A stretch of 64,000 bases of DNA from Adineta steineri. Lineage: Eukaryota; Rotifera; Eurotatoria; Adinetida; Adinetidae. Positions within the stretch are counted from its first letter, which is position 1. Each line of letters opens with the position of its first letter. Below, piece by piece: positions 48,830-60,268 of this stretch. The position numbers and the translations under genes were made by a program. A model generated the notes under the pieces. That model made no database searches and had not been told where the DNA came from. It worked only from the letters and a program-made list of their open reading frames with translations. The stretch lies in the NCBI GenBank assembly GCA_905250115.1, contig CAJNOI010000001.1:1366977-1430976 (forward strand), given 5' to 3'.

Positions 48830-49690
48830 TGGTCAGAGGTATCCTCTTCAGGTCTCTACGGAGACGGGGATAATTTATCATATTGATGGCGAAGCTATAA
48901 TTTTTTTCACGAAGCAGTTCTTTCAAAACTGATTTAGGTTGATATGGTACCGTAAGTTATTCATCAGTAAAGAAAATTGATTATGAACTAGAGAATGTAA
49001 TTTTAAAATATCATGTTCAATTTCGAACCCACCCAGTATTAGTTGATCGATTACTGCACGATTGAAATAGTTTTAATGCAGATATTGGCATAGTTCAACG
49101 AAGTAACTATCAGAAAGATTGATATTAGCTTTTGTTTCAAATGGTATTTTATCATGATCATCAATCCAAAATTGTAAGCCGCTTCCTTCAGAAGACAGTT
49201 TCAAAACTTTTTGCTCCTAGTTTTTAATTAGAAACTTGTTTAGTTTTCCTGATTTGCTGCATGTGATATGGATCTGTGCTGCTTTATAAGTTCTTTATAA
49301 AATTGACATGAGTATTCTCTACGATAGTTCGTCCAAGCATATAACTGTTGGTTCTACAGTTCCACCGGTCATAATTAAGATGAATATGAGTATATGTGAG
49401 TTTCGGACAACTTTTTGTATAATAATTGATCGAAATTGATCTTTTTTTTCCTTGTTTGAGTCAGGAAAAGGATGTGCAAATAATAATTTATAATTGCAAG
49501 CATTTTGATCACCATTTAGAATGTGACATAGTTTTATGTTATATAATAATGGTTTCGTTAGCCTTTTGAGCAAGTAGATTAACTTCATAAAGCAATTATT
49601 CTAGATCACAGGAGCAAATTTTTGTGGCCAATTGAGTTACTTGCCTCGACACACAACAATGACGATGCTTTAAATCTGAATCATAACACA
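48830..49690 (-). pseudogene. Frame-broken coding remnant inside the inverted-repeat element
   Basis: On the minus strand, protein-like stretches occur in successive frames separated by stops: near 49690-49620 'RQVTQLATKICSCDLE', near 49510-49440 'NYKLLFAHPFPDSNKE', then 'VEPTVICLDELS' near 49350, and near 49190-48930 'GLQFWIDDHDKIPFETK' and 'LKLHSLVHNQFSLLMNN'. Codon composition looks more coding-like than the surroundings. I do not recognise the family; a transposase or a host gene fragment carried by the element are both possible. Confidence 0.4.
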
Positions 49691-50671
49691 ATTAATACAA
49701 TTGCTTTCTGTTTCGTTAAATTTATTTAAAACCAGTCGGTCATTCTGCTCTAATCTTCGTTATTTAATATATCTTATTATTGATAATTTGGTATGATTAT
49801 TTAACGAACAAAAACTGATGACACGGGGATCTATGACTTGCACCATTTAATGCACTGTTCAGTTGAAGTAAGATTGGTCACTGGTTAACAAATTTGCTAA
49901 TTATCATTTTGTTCAACTCTATAGAACGTATCCGCATCACTATATTAATAGAGTTACATTTTGATATTATTTCATTTATTTCCGATGACGTTTTGGATAA
50001 TTATAATTTTCGAACGAAATGATACAGCGATGTTGTATAATCGTAAGAAGATGTTTCGCATCGCTATTTTATTAAGCAAACATATCACATTAGCCACATT
50101 CTTTTTACTATTGTATAATGTTTCGAAAAGATCGACTATTTACTAGCTGTTAGCCACAGAAAATTATTGCTTTATTAGTTTAAAAGACCGAATATTTTTA
50201 TAACTATTCCTTAGGTCGGAATTCATTTGAATGTAGTACATAAGAGAAGATGCATAAGAAAATATGAAATAGAATATCATGGATATATAGAGATATATGA
50301 AAACGAAAATGAACGCACATGAACATATTTAATAAAAAAAACCCACACACATCTACGCATAACAAAACAACGAGACAAGATATAGATAAATGCGTATATG
50401 TAATGACGTCATAACAATGATAGAAAAAAGAAAGATGCTCTACATATGACAATATTGCTTAATAGCCTTTCAACTTCTTTATTTGTGTGAGTCAAAGATT
50501 TATTTAATCTACTTTAGCGCATTAATATGTGTATGAAGGTTGTCTAATCTATAGCATGAGTCTCAGTTGACATTGAAAATACATTTCACAACTACCAATA
50601 GATTATTTCAAAGAATAATTCATCAAAGAGATAAACAGTTGCATTAGAAAGAAGACTAGTATTTGTTATTT

Positions 50672-50874
50672 GTAAAAAACAAAGATCTAATCTACATTGT
50701 ATCTTGTTCATTCTCTATAATATTTTACGAGAAAATTCATGATTATCATAACACTTACACGAAATAAAAAATGATACATGATTAACATGTGTAGTATTTG
50801 AGAAAACAAAGAGTTAGACGCTCTCTCTTTTTCAGACTATAAAACGAAAGCAGTAAAACCATTAATACCGGTGG
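50672..50874 (-). repeat. Right inverted-repeat arm
   Basis: Reverse-complement partner of 48256-48460. It carries GAGTTAGACGCTCTCTC and ACTATAAAACGAAAGC at 50811-50851, the complements of the left core. Confidence 0.7.
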
Positions 50875-52736
50875 TATTTAACAAAGTTCTTATAAAATAG
50901 AGTGTTTTAAAACTGTCTCTTGTGAATCTTTTTCAAGATACGATTTAGATAAAAAGAGAATATTGCTCCAGATAAGATCTTATTCATTTTTGTGACTATG
51001 ACTATATCTTTTGATAAATTCTTTTATTAGATATATATCACCGTCGAATAAGTTTTGATCAATATATTTCTATATTTGCTCATATTCTAACACATTTATC
51101 AATGTCAAAACTATAAGAATAATGATGGACGATTTCAAGCAAACGACATAAATAGTTGTATATTGCACTATATGACTGACATTTCACAATAGTTTTCCAG
51201 AATAAATAAATGTGATATATTAAATCAACCAGAGTTTTAAAAATTAGTATGAGAGAAATAAAAAGAAAAAATTAATATTTAATAATAAATATTATATAAA
51301 CGGCGTCGTATGAAAGAACGGATTTTATTACTAATCGATCAATATAGGTTAGATAACAAAGAAAATATTGATAACATGCCTGAAAGCATATTATTAAGCA
51401 CTTGTAAACATTTAGTAATAATAATGAGTTTCCTTTTTCTTCTCATTCATTGTTAGTTCTTTTGAAAATTATAGTTCACTTTGTCTAACTAATAGAGAAA
51501 TTATTCTATAAATCTAGATTTTATACATGAAATCAATTAAAAATTCTGAGAAGCAATTTTTTTTTAATGAAGATGCACTTTAGTAGAATCTTGATAATAT
51601 CTGAAGAATGGATGTGTTTTGTTATTTTTCTGAAACTTAATCGATACGTTAGAAAAACTCTCTTTGCTGTGTTATAATTTAGTAAGAAGCTACACAAGCT
51701 GTTTTATCATTTCTCCTGAGACTCATCAAAGATTTTTATTGTATTCTTTTTGCTTGGTTAATAATGCGATAAAATGGCACATTGACATTTCTTTAATATT
51801 TTATTCGTGCTTTGATACAATTTATTAGTTATAATCATTTTAATTCGTAATAATATGAGAGAAAAAAAGACGTTTTAACTGGTGATACCTCCAAGAAGAT
51901 TCTTCTTAACAAATTAGTGATTAGTTTAAAACTTTTTTTTACATTCATAAATATTAAAGATAAGATACAGATTGAATGAGAGAAATTAGTTTTATATCAA
52001 AAAAACAACCTTCTCAAGATGTAATTAGATGTGTCAACAATTCAAAAGCTTCTGGAAGACAAAAGTATGTTTTCATACAAATATAGAATAGTAAAAAAGG
52101 AACTTTTTGTTTTTATTCAAAAATTTATAATAATATAATTTAACAACAAATCATTCAAAAACAGGATCTAAGATATATATATATATCGAATTGCTTATTT
52201 TTTATTAACACATGAATGAACTGAACTAAATAAGCTGAAAAGTACTGATCTCTCTCTTTTTCCTTATATAAAAACCATACGTATCTATTTATCTGTAATA
52301 TTTTTTTATTTTATCCAGAATAATCGACGATGACAAAACTAAGAATGACATATGCAGGCTTCTGACATCAACACGCACATGCATGTTTATATCTCAATAG
52401 ATCGTATACACGTCTTTACACAGCAAAACTATGTAGTGTTTCTCACACATACAAATGCATTATGCTCTTTTTCTCTTTACTTTCATCTTTCCCTCAGGAT
52501 GCCGGCCGCACGCACGCACGCACTTCTTTTCCTTCGCCTCTGCTTGCTTTATATGGCTCACTCGCTCGAGAATCACATTACGTTTTTTCTAATAGAAAAT
52601 ATTAATGAACATTTCTTTGCATCGTCGTCAACATTGTCGTCCTCATCATCGCTTCTGTTGTTTCACCTTATCTATACAACATCTGCTCTTGCGAGACAAC
52701 TTTTAGTTTATAAGCACTGATGTTAGTTTTTGTTTC
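50875..52736. other. Intergenic region upstream of the claudin-like gene
   Basis: AT-rich 1.9 kb. The right end is different: around 52350-52700 it becomes C/T-rich with CG pairs (for example GCCGGCCGCACGCACGCACGCA near 52502-52523, cited here in part), then an acceptor-like CTTTTAG near 52698-52704 about 30 bp before the ATG. That patch is a candidate promoter/5' UTR. A 122-codon ORF there is Ser/Leu-rich and unsupported. Confidence 0.5.
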
Positions 52737-55168
52737 ATGGTGACTTTACTCACAATTGAAGTTTTATCAATTATTGCTACAGCACTAACGAATCTTGTTG
52801 GTATATTAGCTTTTGCAACTGATCATTGGTCAATAGTTGTTTATGACTTTAGCAAATTACATGCACATATAAAATGGGTTGTTGTTGAAAATACAACGAA
52901 TGGTAGTGCATATATGATAAATAATACGGATGATGGAAATCATACAGGAATATTATCATTTAATAAACAACAATTAGAAACAACTGTATTCGGTATGAAA
53001 AATGGTACAACATTATATAAAACTCACAAAGGTGTATTTCGTCAATGTAATTATTTATCTCAAAATGTTCGTGAATATTTAAAACTAACGAAATGCCGTG
53101 TCTTAAAAGTAGCAAATAATCAATATGATGATGTTCTTCATGGAATGAATAATCCTGGACGAGAATTAATACGTAAATCTATATTTAGGTCTTCTTTTCT
53201 TTAGAAAAAGTTTTATAGAAAAGATGACTATAAGAAAAAGTGTTAGTCAGAAAAAAAAATAAGAAAAAAAAAGTATTATAAAATTCTTTTCATAGAGTAA
53301 GATATTCATATGATCTTGTTAACATTTCTAAATTACATGTTATTTTCTGCGTGAAATTGAGAGTGTCAATTATAAAGACTCGTCATAGCCTAACTTTTTA
53401 AAATTGATTGTATCAAATGTAAAAGATTTCGTTAAGCCTACTCACGCAAAAATGTTCTGTAATTAGAGTTTTTTTTATTTACTTATTGAATAAGCTAATA
53501 ATGACATAAGCATGGTCTGTTCATTTGAAGAAAAAAGTACATTAAAAAAAAAGAAATTAAATAGAAAGGTAATGAACATCTGTCGTTCTTTTTAAAAATC
53601 TGAATAGAATTATATAACAATTATTTTACACCTTTGAGTTATAAATCCTTCTGAATAAATATAGATTTTTGATAATAAATAAAAGCAAAATATTATCATA
53701 TCGATATAATTACTTTAAATCAAAGTAGAGTAAGGAAAAACGTTTTATGTCGAGTTCGTTTATAAAAATTTTAAATGGATTCTATTAATAATTTCCACTC
53801 AATTAACGACTATATAGACAGGAAAAGAAGATGTCTCTTATATATAAAATGTAGAACTAACTTTAAAATGCACTAAAAATTTATGGAAAAAAAAGTAAAG
53901 TTAAGAAATCAAAAAGTTTAAATTTTCTAACAGGCAGAGTGTAAAAACCTATCTGATACTAAAATTTGAATACTATATAAGTTATATACAAGGGAAATCT
54001 CGTTCATTAAGACTGACATAATTATAGTTCTGTTTTATAAATAAAAGGATGTAGTTCTATTTATTTTTTTAAATTATTCATATATTAGTTTCTAGCTACG
54101 TCAATAAAAAAAACTATTAATTTTCTTATTTTACATTGAAGGTCATACTAGCGTCTTTAAAGAATGAATATAAATATTTTACATACATAGCAATACTTTA
54201 TTCAACGATTTCTTTTTCATACATGATACTCATAAAAATTAATGTAAATACATTTCTCATTAAATATTAGGATATTTGTTCTAAAAAAAAAAGATTTTTT
54301 TCTCTCATACTGTTTGGTAATCAAAGTCTGAAGAGAAATTATTTTAATGATATTTTTTTACTATTATTACAATCATCAGAGAGATCAAGGTTAAAAGATA
54401 TTGTATAAGATGTAAATTTGTCAAGTAAAAAGAAATTGAAGACTTATAGAATAGCATAATTATTATAAAAATATATCAGTCATAATAACAGACAGAATTA
54501 CAAAACAATAAATTTTATTTAAATATTTTAGGTCTACACAATGTGGCAGCTGCATGTGCTATTTTGATTGTACTTCTTTTATGCGCTTGTACATTAGTTG
54601 GTGTTTCCGTAGGCATTCTTAATAGTGTTGTTTTAGCAACAATGACTATTGGAATTATCTATCTTGTTACTAGTAAGTAAAATCAATAGATTAATTTGAT
54701 ATTTCCTTCCTACTTTTTCTTTCCCACTAATGGTACTAAGTGATATTCCAGAATATGGAAATAATTAGATCTCTAACAAAGGTTTATCAAGCCTTGTAAA
54801 TTAACTTCCTAACCTCTGGGGTATTTTCTTTCATATTAATTCATTTAATAGAAGAAAATGAATAAATTCTATAATGATTTGTCATGTTAAAAAATGACAA
54901 AAATATTATCGATCGATTAATGCTTTTATTTTCTTTAGCTATGTTCAGTGTATGTCTTTTGGCTATTATGCATACTGTATTAAAAAGTGAACGTAAACAA
55001 TCGCATTGCTTTGCTTTGGAAATTCTTACTGATGATTTGTGTAAAGCTCGAACTATACAATCATCTTACTCATTTGCATTAGGTTGTTTACTTATTATTC
55101 TTTGTTTTATAACATCGGTATTATGGTTATCATTGCAAGAAAAACAGCGAAAATTTGCACAACACTGA
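52737..55168 (+). CDS. Four-TM claudin/PMP22/clarin-like membrane protein
   Basis: Tetraspan protein with the layout of the claudin/PMP22/clarin superfamily. Exons 52737-53172, 54532-54672 and 54939-55168 give 268 residues. TM1 'VLSIIATALTNLVGILAFAT' is followed by a large extracellular loop beginning 'DHWSIV' (the superfamily Trp), with several N-glycosylation sequons (NTT, NGS, NHT, NGT) and 'KGVFRQC', similar to the GLxxQC element. TM2 'AAACAILIVLLLCACTLVGV', TM3 'MFSVCLLAIMHTVL', a short loop, and TM4 'ALGCLLIILCFITSVLWLSL'. The first intron (1,359 bp) is unusually long; I chose donor 53173 (C|GTAAAT) because only it keeps phase with exon 2. The GLWxxC motif of true claudins is incomplete, so membership in clarins or another branch is open. 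Confidence 0.7.
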
Positions 55169-58100
55169 TATCCAGTAAATATAACGAAACAAACGAAATA
55201 AAGAAAAGAAACTAAAAGCAAAAAATTGATGTGCATTTGGTGCTAATTTTGTACTCATAAATGAATAAATATATATATATGACTAAGATTTATTTTCTTT
55301 TGTTTTTATTAATATTTTATTAATTTTTGCAAAAGCCGACTTCATCATATATGCGAGAAATTATTAATTGTTTTATTTGAATTTTTAAAATTATATTCTG
55401 TATCTATTATTATAATAAAACGAATGAGTAGATATGCAATAAGGAATACCTTGATTATTATTAATACAAAAAAATATTTATTATTATTGATCATTAAAAT
55501 AGGTCAAAAAATTAAGGAAGAATATTGAGAAAAATGATTCATTATTTTATGCTAAGTATCAAGACCATGTTAAGTACTACGGAATAATTTCATTTGAATG
55601 ATTATGACATGCAAAAAGAAAAGAAATTCGCAAAAGCAAATGCAAATGATAAGGATCTATGAAGGATTTGAGTGTTTTGACAATACGAGAGAAAAGAAAA
55701 AGAACCGATTCGATGCACAGTGACAATAACCCATGAGAAATATCGACATGCGCTTTCCAGAAATGGAATTTGGCACTGGTAGTAACGATATTAGCTTTTT
55801 TTTTTCTTTTTTTCCTTTATCAGAACGAACGACGAAAGAAAAACAACAAAAAATAAATTGATTTTTTTTCTCTTCTTTGCTCGCCTATCAGTATACGTCA
55901 GTAGGTTGAGTCGCCGTTGTCGTCGATGTCGACAACAGCAAAAAAAGAGGAGAAAACGAGCCATGTCTCTGGCGATGCATGCGTTTTACGTCGAGCGCGA
56001 CAATTAGGTAATCGCAACAACACTGCCTACTTCTACGTCTTGGATGTCGCTGTTGTCTCGCTTTTTTTTCCCTTTCTTTCTTTCTTTTTCTCTTTCTTTT
56101 CTTCTTTTTCTGTTTCTTCACGCTAATGTATCGGGGTATATAGAATGATGAACTTTTCTCTCGTTTTTTCTCTCGCCTTTACTGTCTTTCTACTCGGTTT
56201 ACTGCATCCCAATACAAAATATTCTCTTTTCTTTTTTTCTTTCCTTCTATTTACGTTCGTTCTTTTTCGTCTTACGCACAATTCTCTTTCTCTCGCTCGC
56301 TCTCTCTCTCTCTCTCCTTCCTTCTATACACATATCATGATCTCTTCGACGCTGACGACAGTAAACTCCATATAAATAATCTTTCGCTTTTTACGAGATG
56401 TTCGTTTCCTCTTGCTGTATTCATCAGTAAAATTTTATTTTATTTCATATGCAGGTATGTGTCATCATGTGATTAAAAATTTTTTTGTATAGAGACATCC
56501 TTGCGGAGGCACATGTGTATGTCTGAGAAAAAAAGAAAAGAAATCCTTGTTCCAATGTACAAAAGGATCAAATTTTTATTCGATACACCTGAGCCATTAA
56601 CTATCAATATTATAGAAAGACGTCATCAGCAAATCATCATATTTGTCCTTCGAAATTGTAAACCTATCGATGTCTATGTACATGCATACATTGCTCTTTG
56701 TCACTCATACAACGATCTATTTCCTTTTTCATCATCATTTGTCATCCATTCCGAGTTCGTTTGTTCACCATTATTTTGTTCACCTTGTCTCATTTATTTC
56801 AGTACCTATAAATTATTCATGTAATATCGATGTCTTATCGATATAAACGTCAAATTGGCATTAAAAAATGAGTGTAACCAATCGTATAAGAATACATCTA
56901 GTTATATGTACATTTCATTTATATTTATATGTATATATATATATATATATGAAAAGGGGGCAAGTATCACATTAATAAATGTGTGCACAACTCATCAGTA
57001 ACAAAACTATTCGATATATATATATATATGAGTGTGTCAAGGATAAAACGCTTGTTCCTTCGTCAACAGATACATTATTAATGTTGAGGACAGAAATTTG
57101 TTTTTTTCAATGTGCGAAAGATGAAGTATAAATGAATAGACCTCTCATCTATTATACAGTCGTCAGAATCGATAGAATAGATAAAGCGTATTGTTATTTT
57201 TGAATGATAGCCACAATTAGTAATTATAGTTATATACACGAAAAAAAGAAAAATAAGGGTTGAAGAAAGCATTTTTGTGTCGAACATTAATGGCCTATAG
57301 AAAAAAACAAGTTACAAAATGTTTTTTTTCGCTTCTAAACATGTCATTGCGTTTGAATTTAGAGGTGAATTTTTCGCTTTTTTTTTTGTTATTGTTATTT
57401 GTTGACATAACATACGCATATGTTTTACATTGAGTTACTCACCGATTTATTTTTTAATTCATAATCTCCTTCATCGATGCGTTATGTCTTCTTGCTACGA
57501 TAGATTCGTAAGAGAGCTCCTGTCTTGCCTATTATATACATATAGTGAAGTAAAAAAATTTGTACTGTTAAATAGTTGTAAGCATTTTATTAGTAGTTTT
57601 TTTTCTTCGGGTTATAAAAGCATATTATTTGTTCTTGATGAACCTTGTAATGATCATAACCTACGTTCTTTTTTCTTCATCAGCGATGACGAGAATTCTG
57701 ATTGAACAGAAAGTTATGTGCTCTTGGGGCCTATGCTAAGGCACGCACACGCGCATGTCCATTTTTGCATTTATACTTATGTATAGAACTACAAATGAAA
57801 TGATAATAGTAGTAGCTGAAGTAAACGTATAAAATGTCTCTCGAGAAGTAGATGAGCATTACGAATGTACCCCAGGTAGAATAGCTTATCTCTTGAAATC
57901 TGATATATATATATATATATACTTGTAAGTCAATTATGAGAGTTTGATGCAGGAGAAACCTTGAAAAATATGCATACCCAGGCAGTAAATTTTCTGTACA
58001 TACATATTTGTACAATAGATCTCTTATTCTCTTTTATATATACATACGTACACACACATTTATTGTTCAGCTTTTTCTTGCAAGCGTCGACGACCTTTTG

Positions 58101-60268
58101 TCCTTTTTTTTTGTTCACTTTCTTTTCTTTCTCATGCCGGTGTGTTTTTCGATCTATATATTCTCAGCTATGTGTATGTGTGTGTGTGTTGATTTGATGG
58201 TGCACTATATATATGTATGTATATAGACCACGACATGACGAAAAGGAGAAGAGAGTGAGAGAAGCCACCAGCAGTAGTAACAGCAACAGAGCGAACAAGT
58301 AAGAAGAATAAATGTACAATGCAGGGGCCAGACTAATGGGTATACACATATGTATATATATATATATAGTGAGAGAGAGAAGAAGAAGAAACATTTATTC
58401 TGAATTTTCTTTTTTTTTCGTTCTTTCACTGAACAATGACTAGCAGATTGTAGTAGTAGCACCTTACCATATTGTATAGGATAAAAGTGAACTTTTGTCT
58501 TCTTTTTTCAATTAGAATAATGATCAAAAGTTTATTTATCGTTTTGGCCTTGTTAACTCTTTATATATGAGTATCAATTCGATTTATTCTCATCGAAATG
58601 GCTTACTGATAGTTTGATTGATTGATTGATTAACAAAGTTACCCTTTTTGTTCGCCGATGTGTGATGATGGCAGCAGCCGGTTTTGATTTTTTTTATGTA
58701 TATATTGTATGTGCGCGTTAGTCAAAGATAGATTAGAGAGCGAAGGTTGATGATAATAATCTTTGGCAAAGACTTGAGATGATAAATGAGGTAGTACTAT
58801 AGTAAACAAACAATAACTGCTGAGCATTTATTAGTGTATAAACCTTGTAAATTCTGACATTCTATAGGTCATAGTTTTTTTTTATTTTCTTTAGTGTTTT
58901 TCTCTATTGGTAAGTAAACGTTCTATTGGGATTCTTTTTTCTTATAGAAAGAATATATATTCTTTTATACATGTAATAAATATGATTAGATATTGGTTAT
59001 TCATTGGAGATTTAAAATGAGCTTCAAGAGTTATACGACTTTCTTTATTTAATATTATGAATGACCAATACATTATATATGCCGTAAATTGTGATTCTTG
59101 TGTTAAGAGAGTAAAAAGATTCCACTTGAACATTTCTTTTCTTCTCTTTACCATTTATGTAACTGACCAAAAAAAAACCTAGAAGAAAGAAATCAAATAT
59201 ATACCATTCATTTTCTTTTTTTCTTTTCATTGACCGTTTAAAATGTGAAAACGATAGTTGTTCGATAGATGTATAGAGATGAACGTGAATTCTATAAGAA
59301 CTAATCTTTAGATATTCTTGAATAAGTCATACTTTTTAAAAAATCATTATTTTTTCATTCTATTCTTTGACATTCATAGGTAATAGCTTTCATAAAAAGA
59401 ATGTTTCATTTTTTATTTCAATAAAATCAATATTTGTACTTGAAATTTTTTTTATTTCAATTAGTTAAACGTTGTCAAAAAAAGGTCATTCCTTTTTCTT
59501 GTTGATTTTAGCAAATGATCAAATTGATATAAAAATAATAGTTTGTCTTTATATTTGACTAGCTTCTCTAGACTTTGTCATTTTTATTTATTTAACTTGT
59601 TGTTTGTAAGCGCAAATAGCGGGCTTTACTCTTATATACTAATCCGATCGACTCGCGTTTTTTTCGTTTATCGACGATGAATTTACCCCATATAATACAC
59701 ATACATATTTCGGTTGATTTTTGAACATATGTTCATCGATCAATCGTTTGTATTCGGACGATAAAGAGAGAGAGAGAGAAAAAGAAGCTAATTCTAAACA
59801 TAAACATGTAAGCTTCTGTTATGGTCATCATCGTACATACATAATCTAAACAGATCTAATGTAGGATGAGATAAAGAGAAGTAAAACGTTTGTCAATGTT
59901 CTGGAACTCATTTATGTTCTATAGTATTGAACAAGCATAGAATAATAAACGCATACATTCATGTATATATATATCTATGTATACAGTCGTTTCTGTTACA
60001 CTATAAGGTCTTGTTCATTTTTGAGAGAAAAGATCGATGATTTTCGGATACCAAGAATATATGTGAAGAATGACAGATAAGTATTTATATTAGAATGAAC
60101 TAAGATAGATTAAAAACAATATTCTTAACTGTTTATCTAATATCGAAGTGTTGAAAAGAAATCATTCATCAATGATTATGTATATATGTATATGTTTTTT
60201 GTTTCAGAAAATAAAAACAATATTGTATCATCTCATTCATTTTATCTTTTTTGTAGATGTAGATAAAT
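55169..60268. other. Five-kilobase low-complexity intergenic region
   Basis: No convincing gene. Content: AT-rich sequence to about 55800; a pyrimidine-rich, CG-containing patch at 55870-56330 with a (CT)n run near 56290-56320; (AT)n microsatellites near 56935-56950, 57016-57029, 57901-57921 and 58350-58368; (GT)n near 58172-58190; (GA)n near 58369-58381 and 59765-59781. Many ORFs of 60-107 codons exist on both strands, but they are Phe/Leu/Ser or Tyr/Ile-rich simple sequence. It ends in a TTTTGTAG acceptor (60249-60256) 12 bp before the next ATG, so an upstream 5' exon or trans-splicing is likely. Confidence 0.6.
57901..57921. repeat. (AT)n microsatellite
   Basis: Perfect AT dinucleotide run, the clearest of several in this intergenic region (others near 56935, 57016 and 58350). 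Confidence 0.8.

Larger units (their letters stand above)
48256..50874. mobile_element. Probable decayed DNA transposon with long inverted repeats
   Basis: Two arms of about 200 bp, 48256-48460 and 50672-50874, are reverse complements of each other with scattered mismatches and small indels. Shared blocks in order include GCTTTCGTTTTATAGT, GAGAGAG.GTCTAACTC, TTTTCTCA.ATACTACA, TATCATT.TTTATTTC, and GA.CAAGATACAAT/GAAGAAGATACAAT. The 2.2-kb interior has no intact gene but shows a frame-broken coding-like remnant on the minus strand. This is the layout of an inactive TIR element. No target-site duplication could be fixed by eye, and the superfamily is unknown. It could also be an inverted duplication of unrelated origin. 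Confidence 0.6.

Noticed and set aside
52352..52720. 122-codon ORF before the claudin-like gene
   Set aside because: Ser/Leu/His-rich simple sequence, no family resemblance; better explained as promoter/5' UTR.
55888..58462. Many 60-107 codon ORFs on both strands
   Set aside because: Low-complexity Phe/Ser/Tyr/Ile strings produced by microsatellites and pyrimidine tracts.
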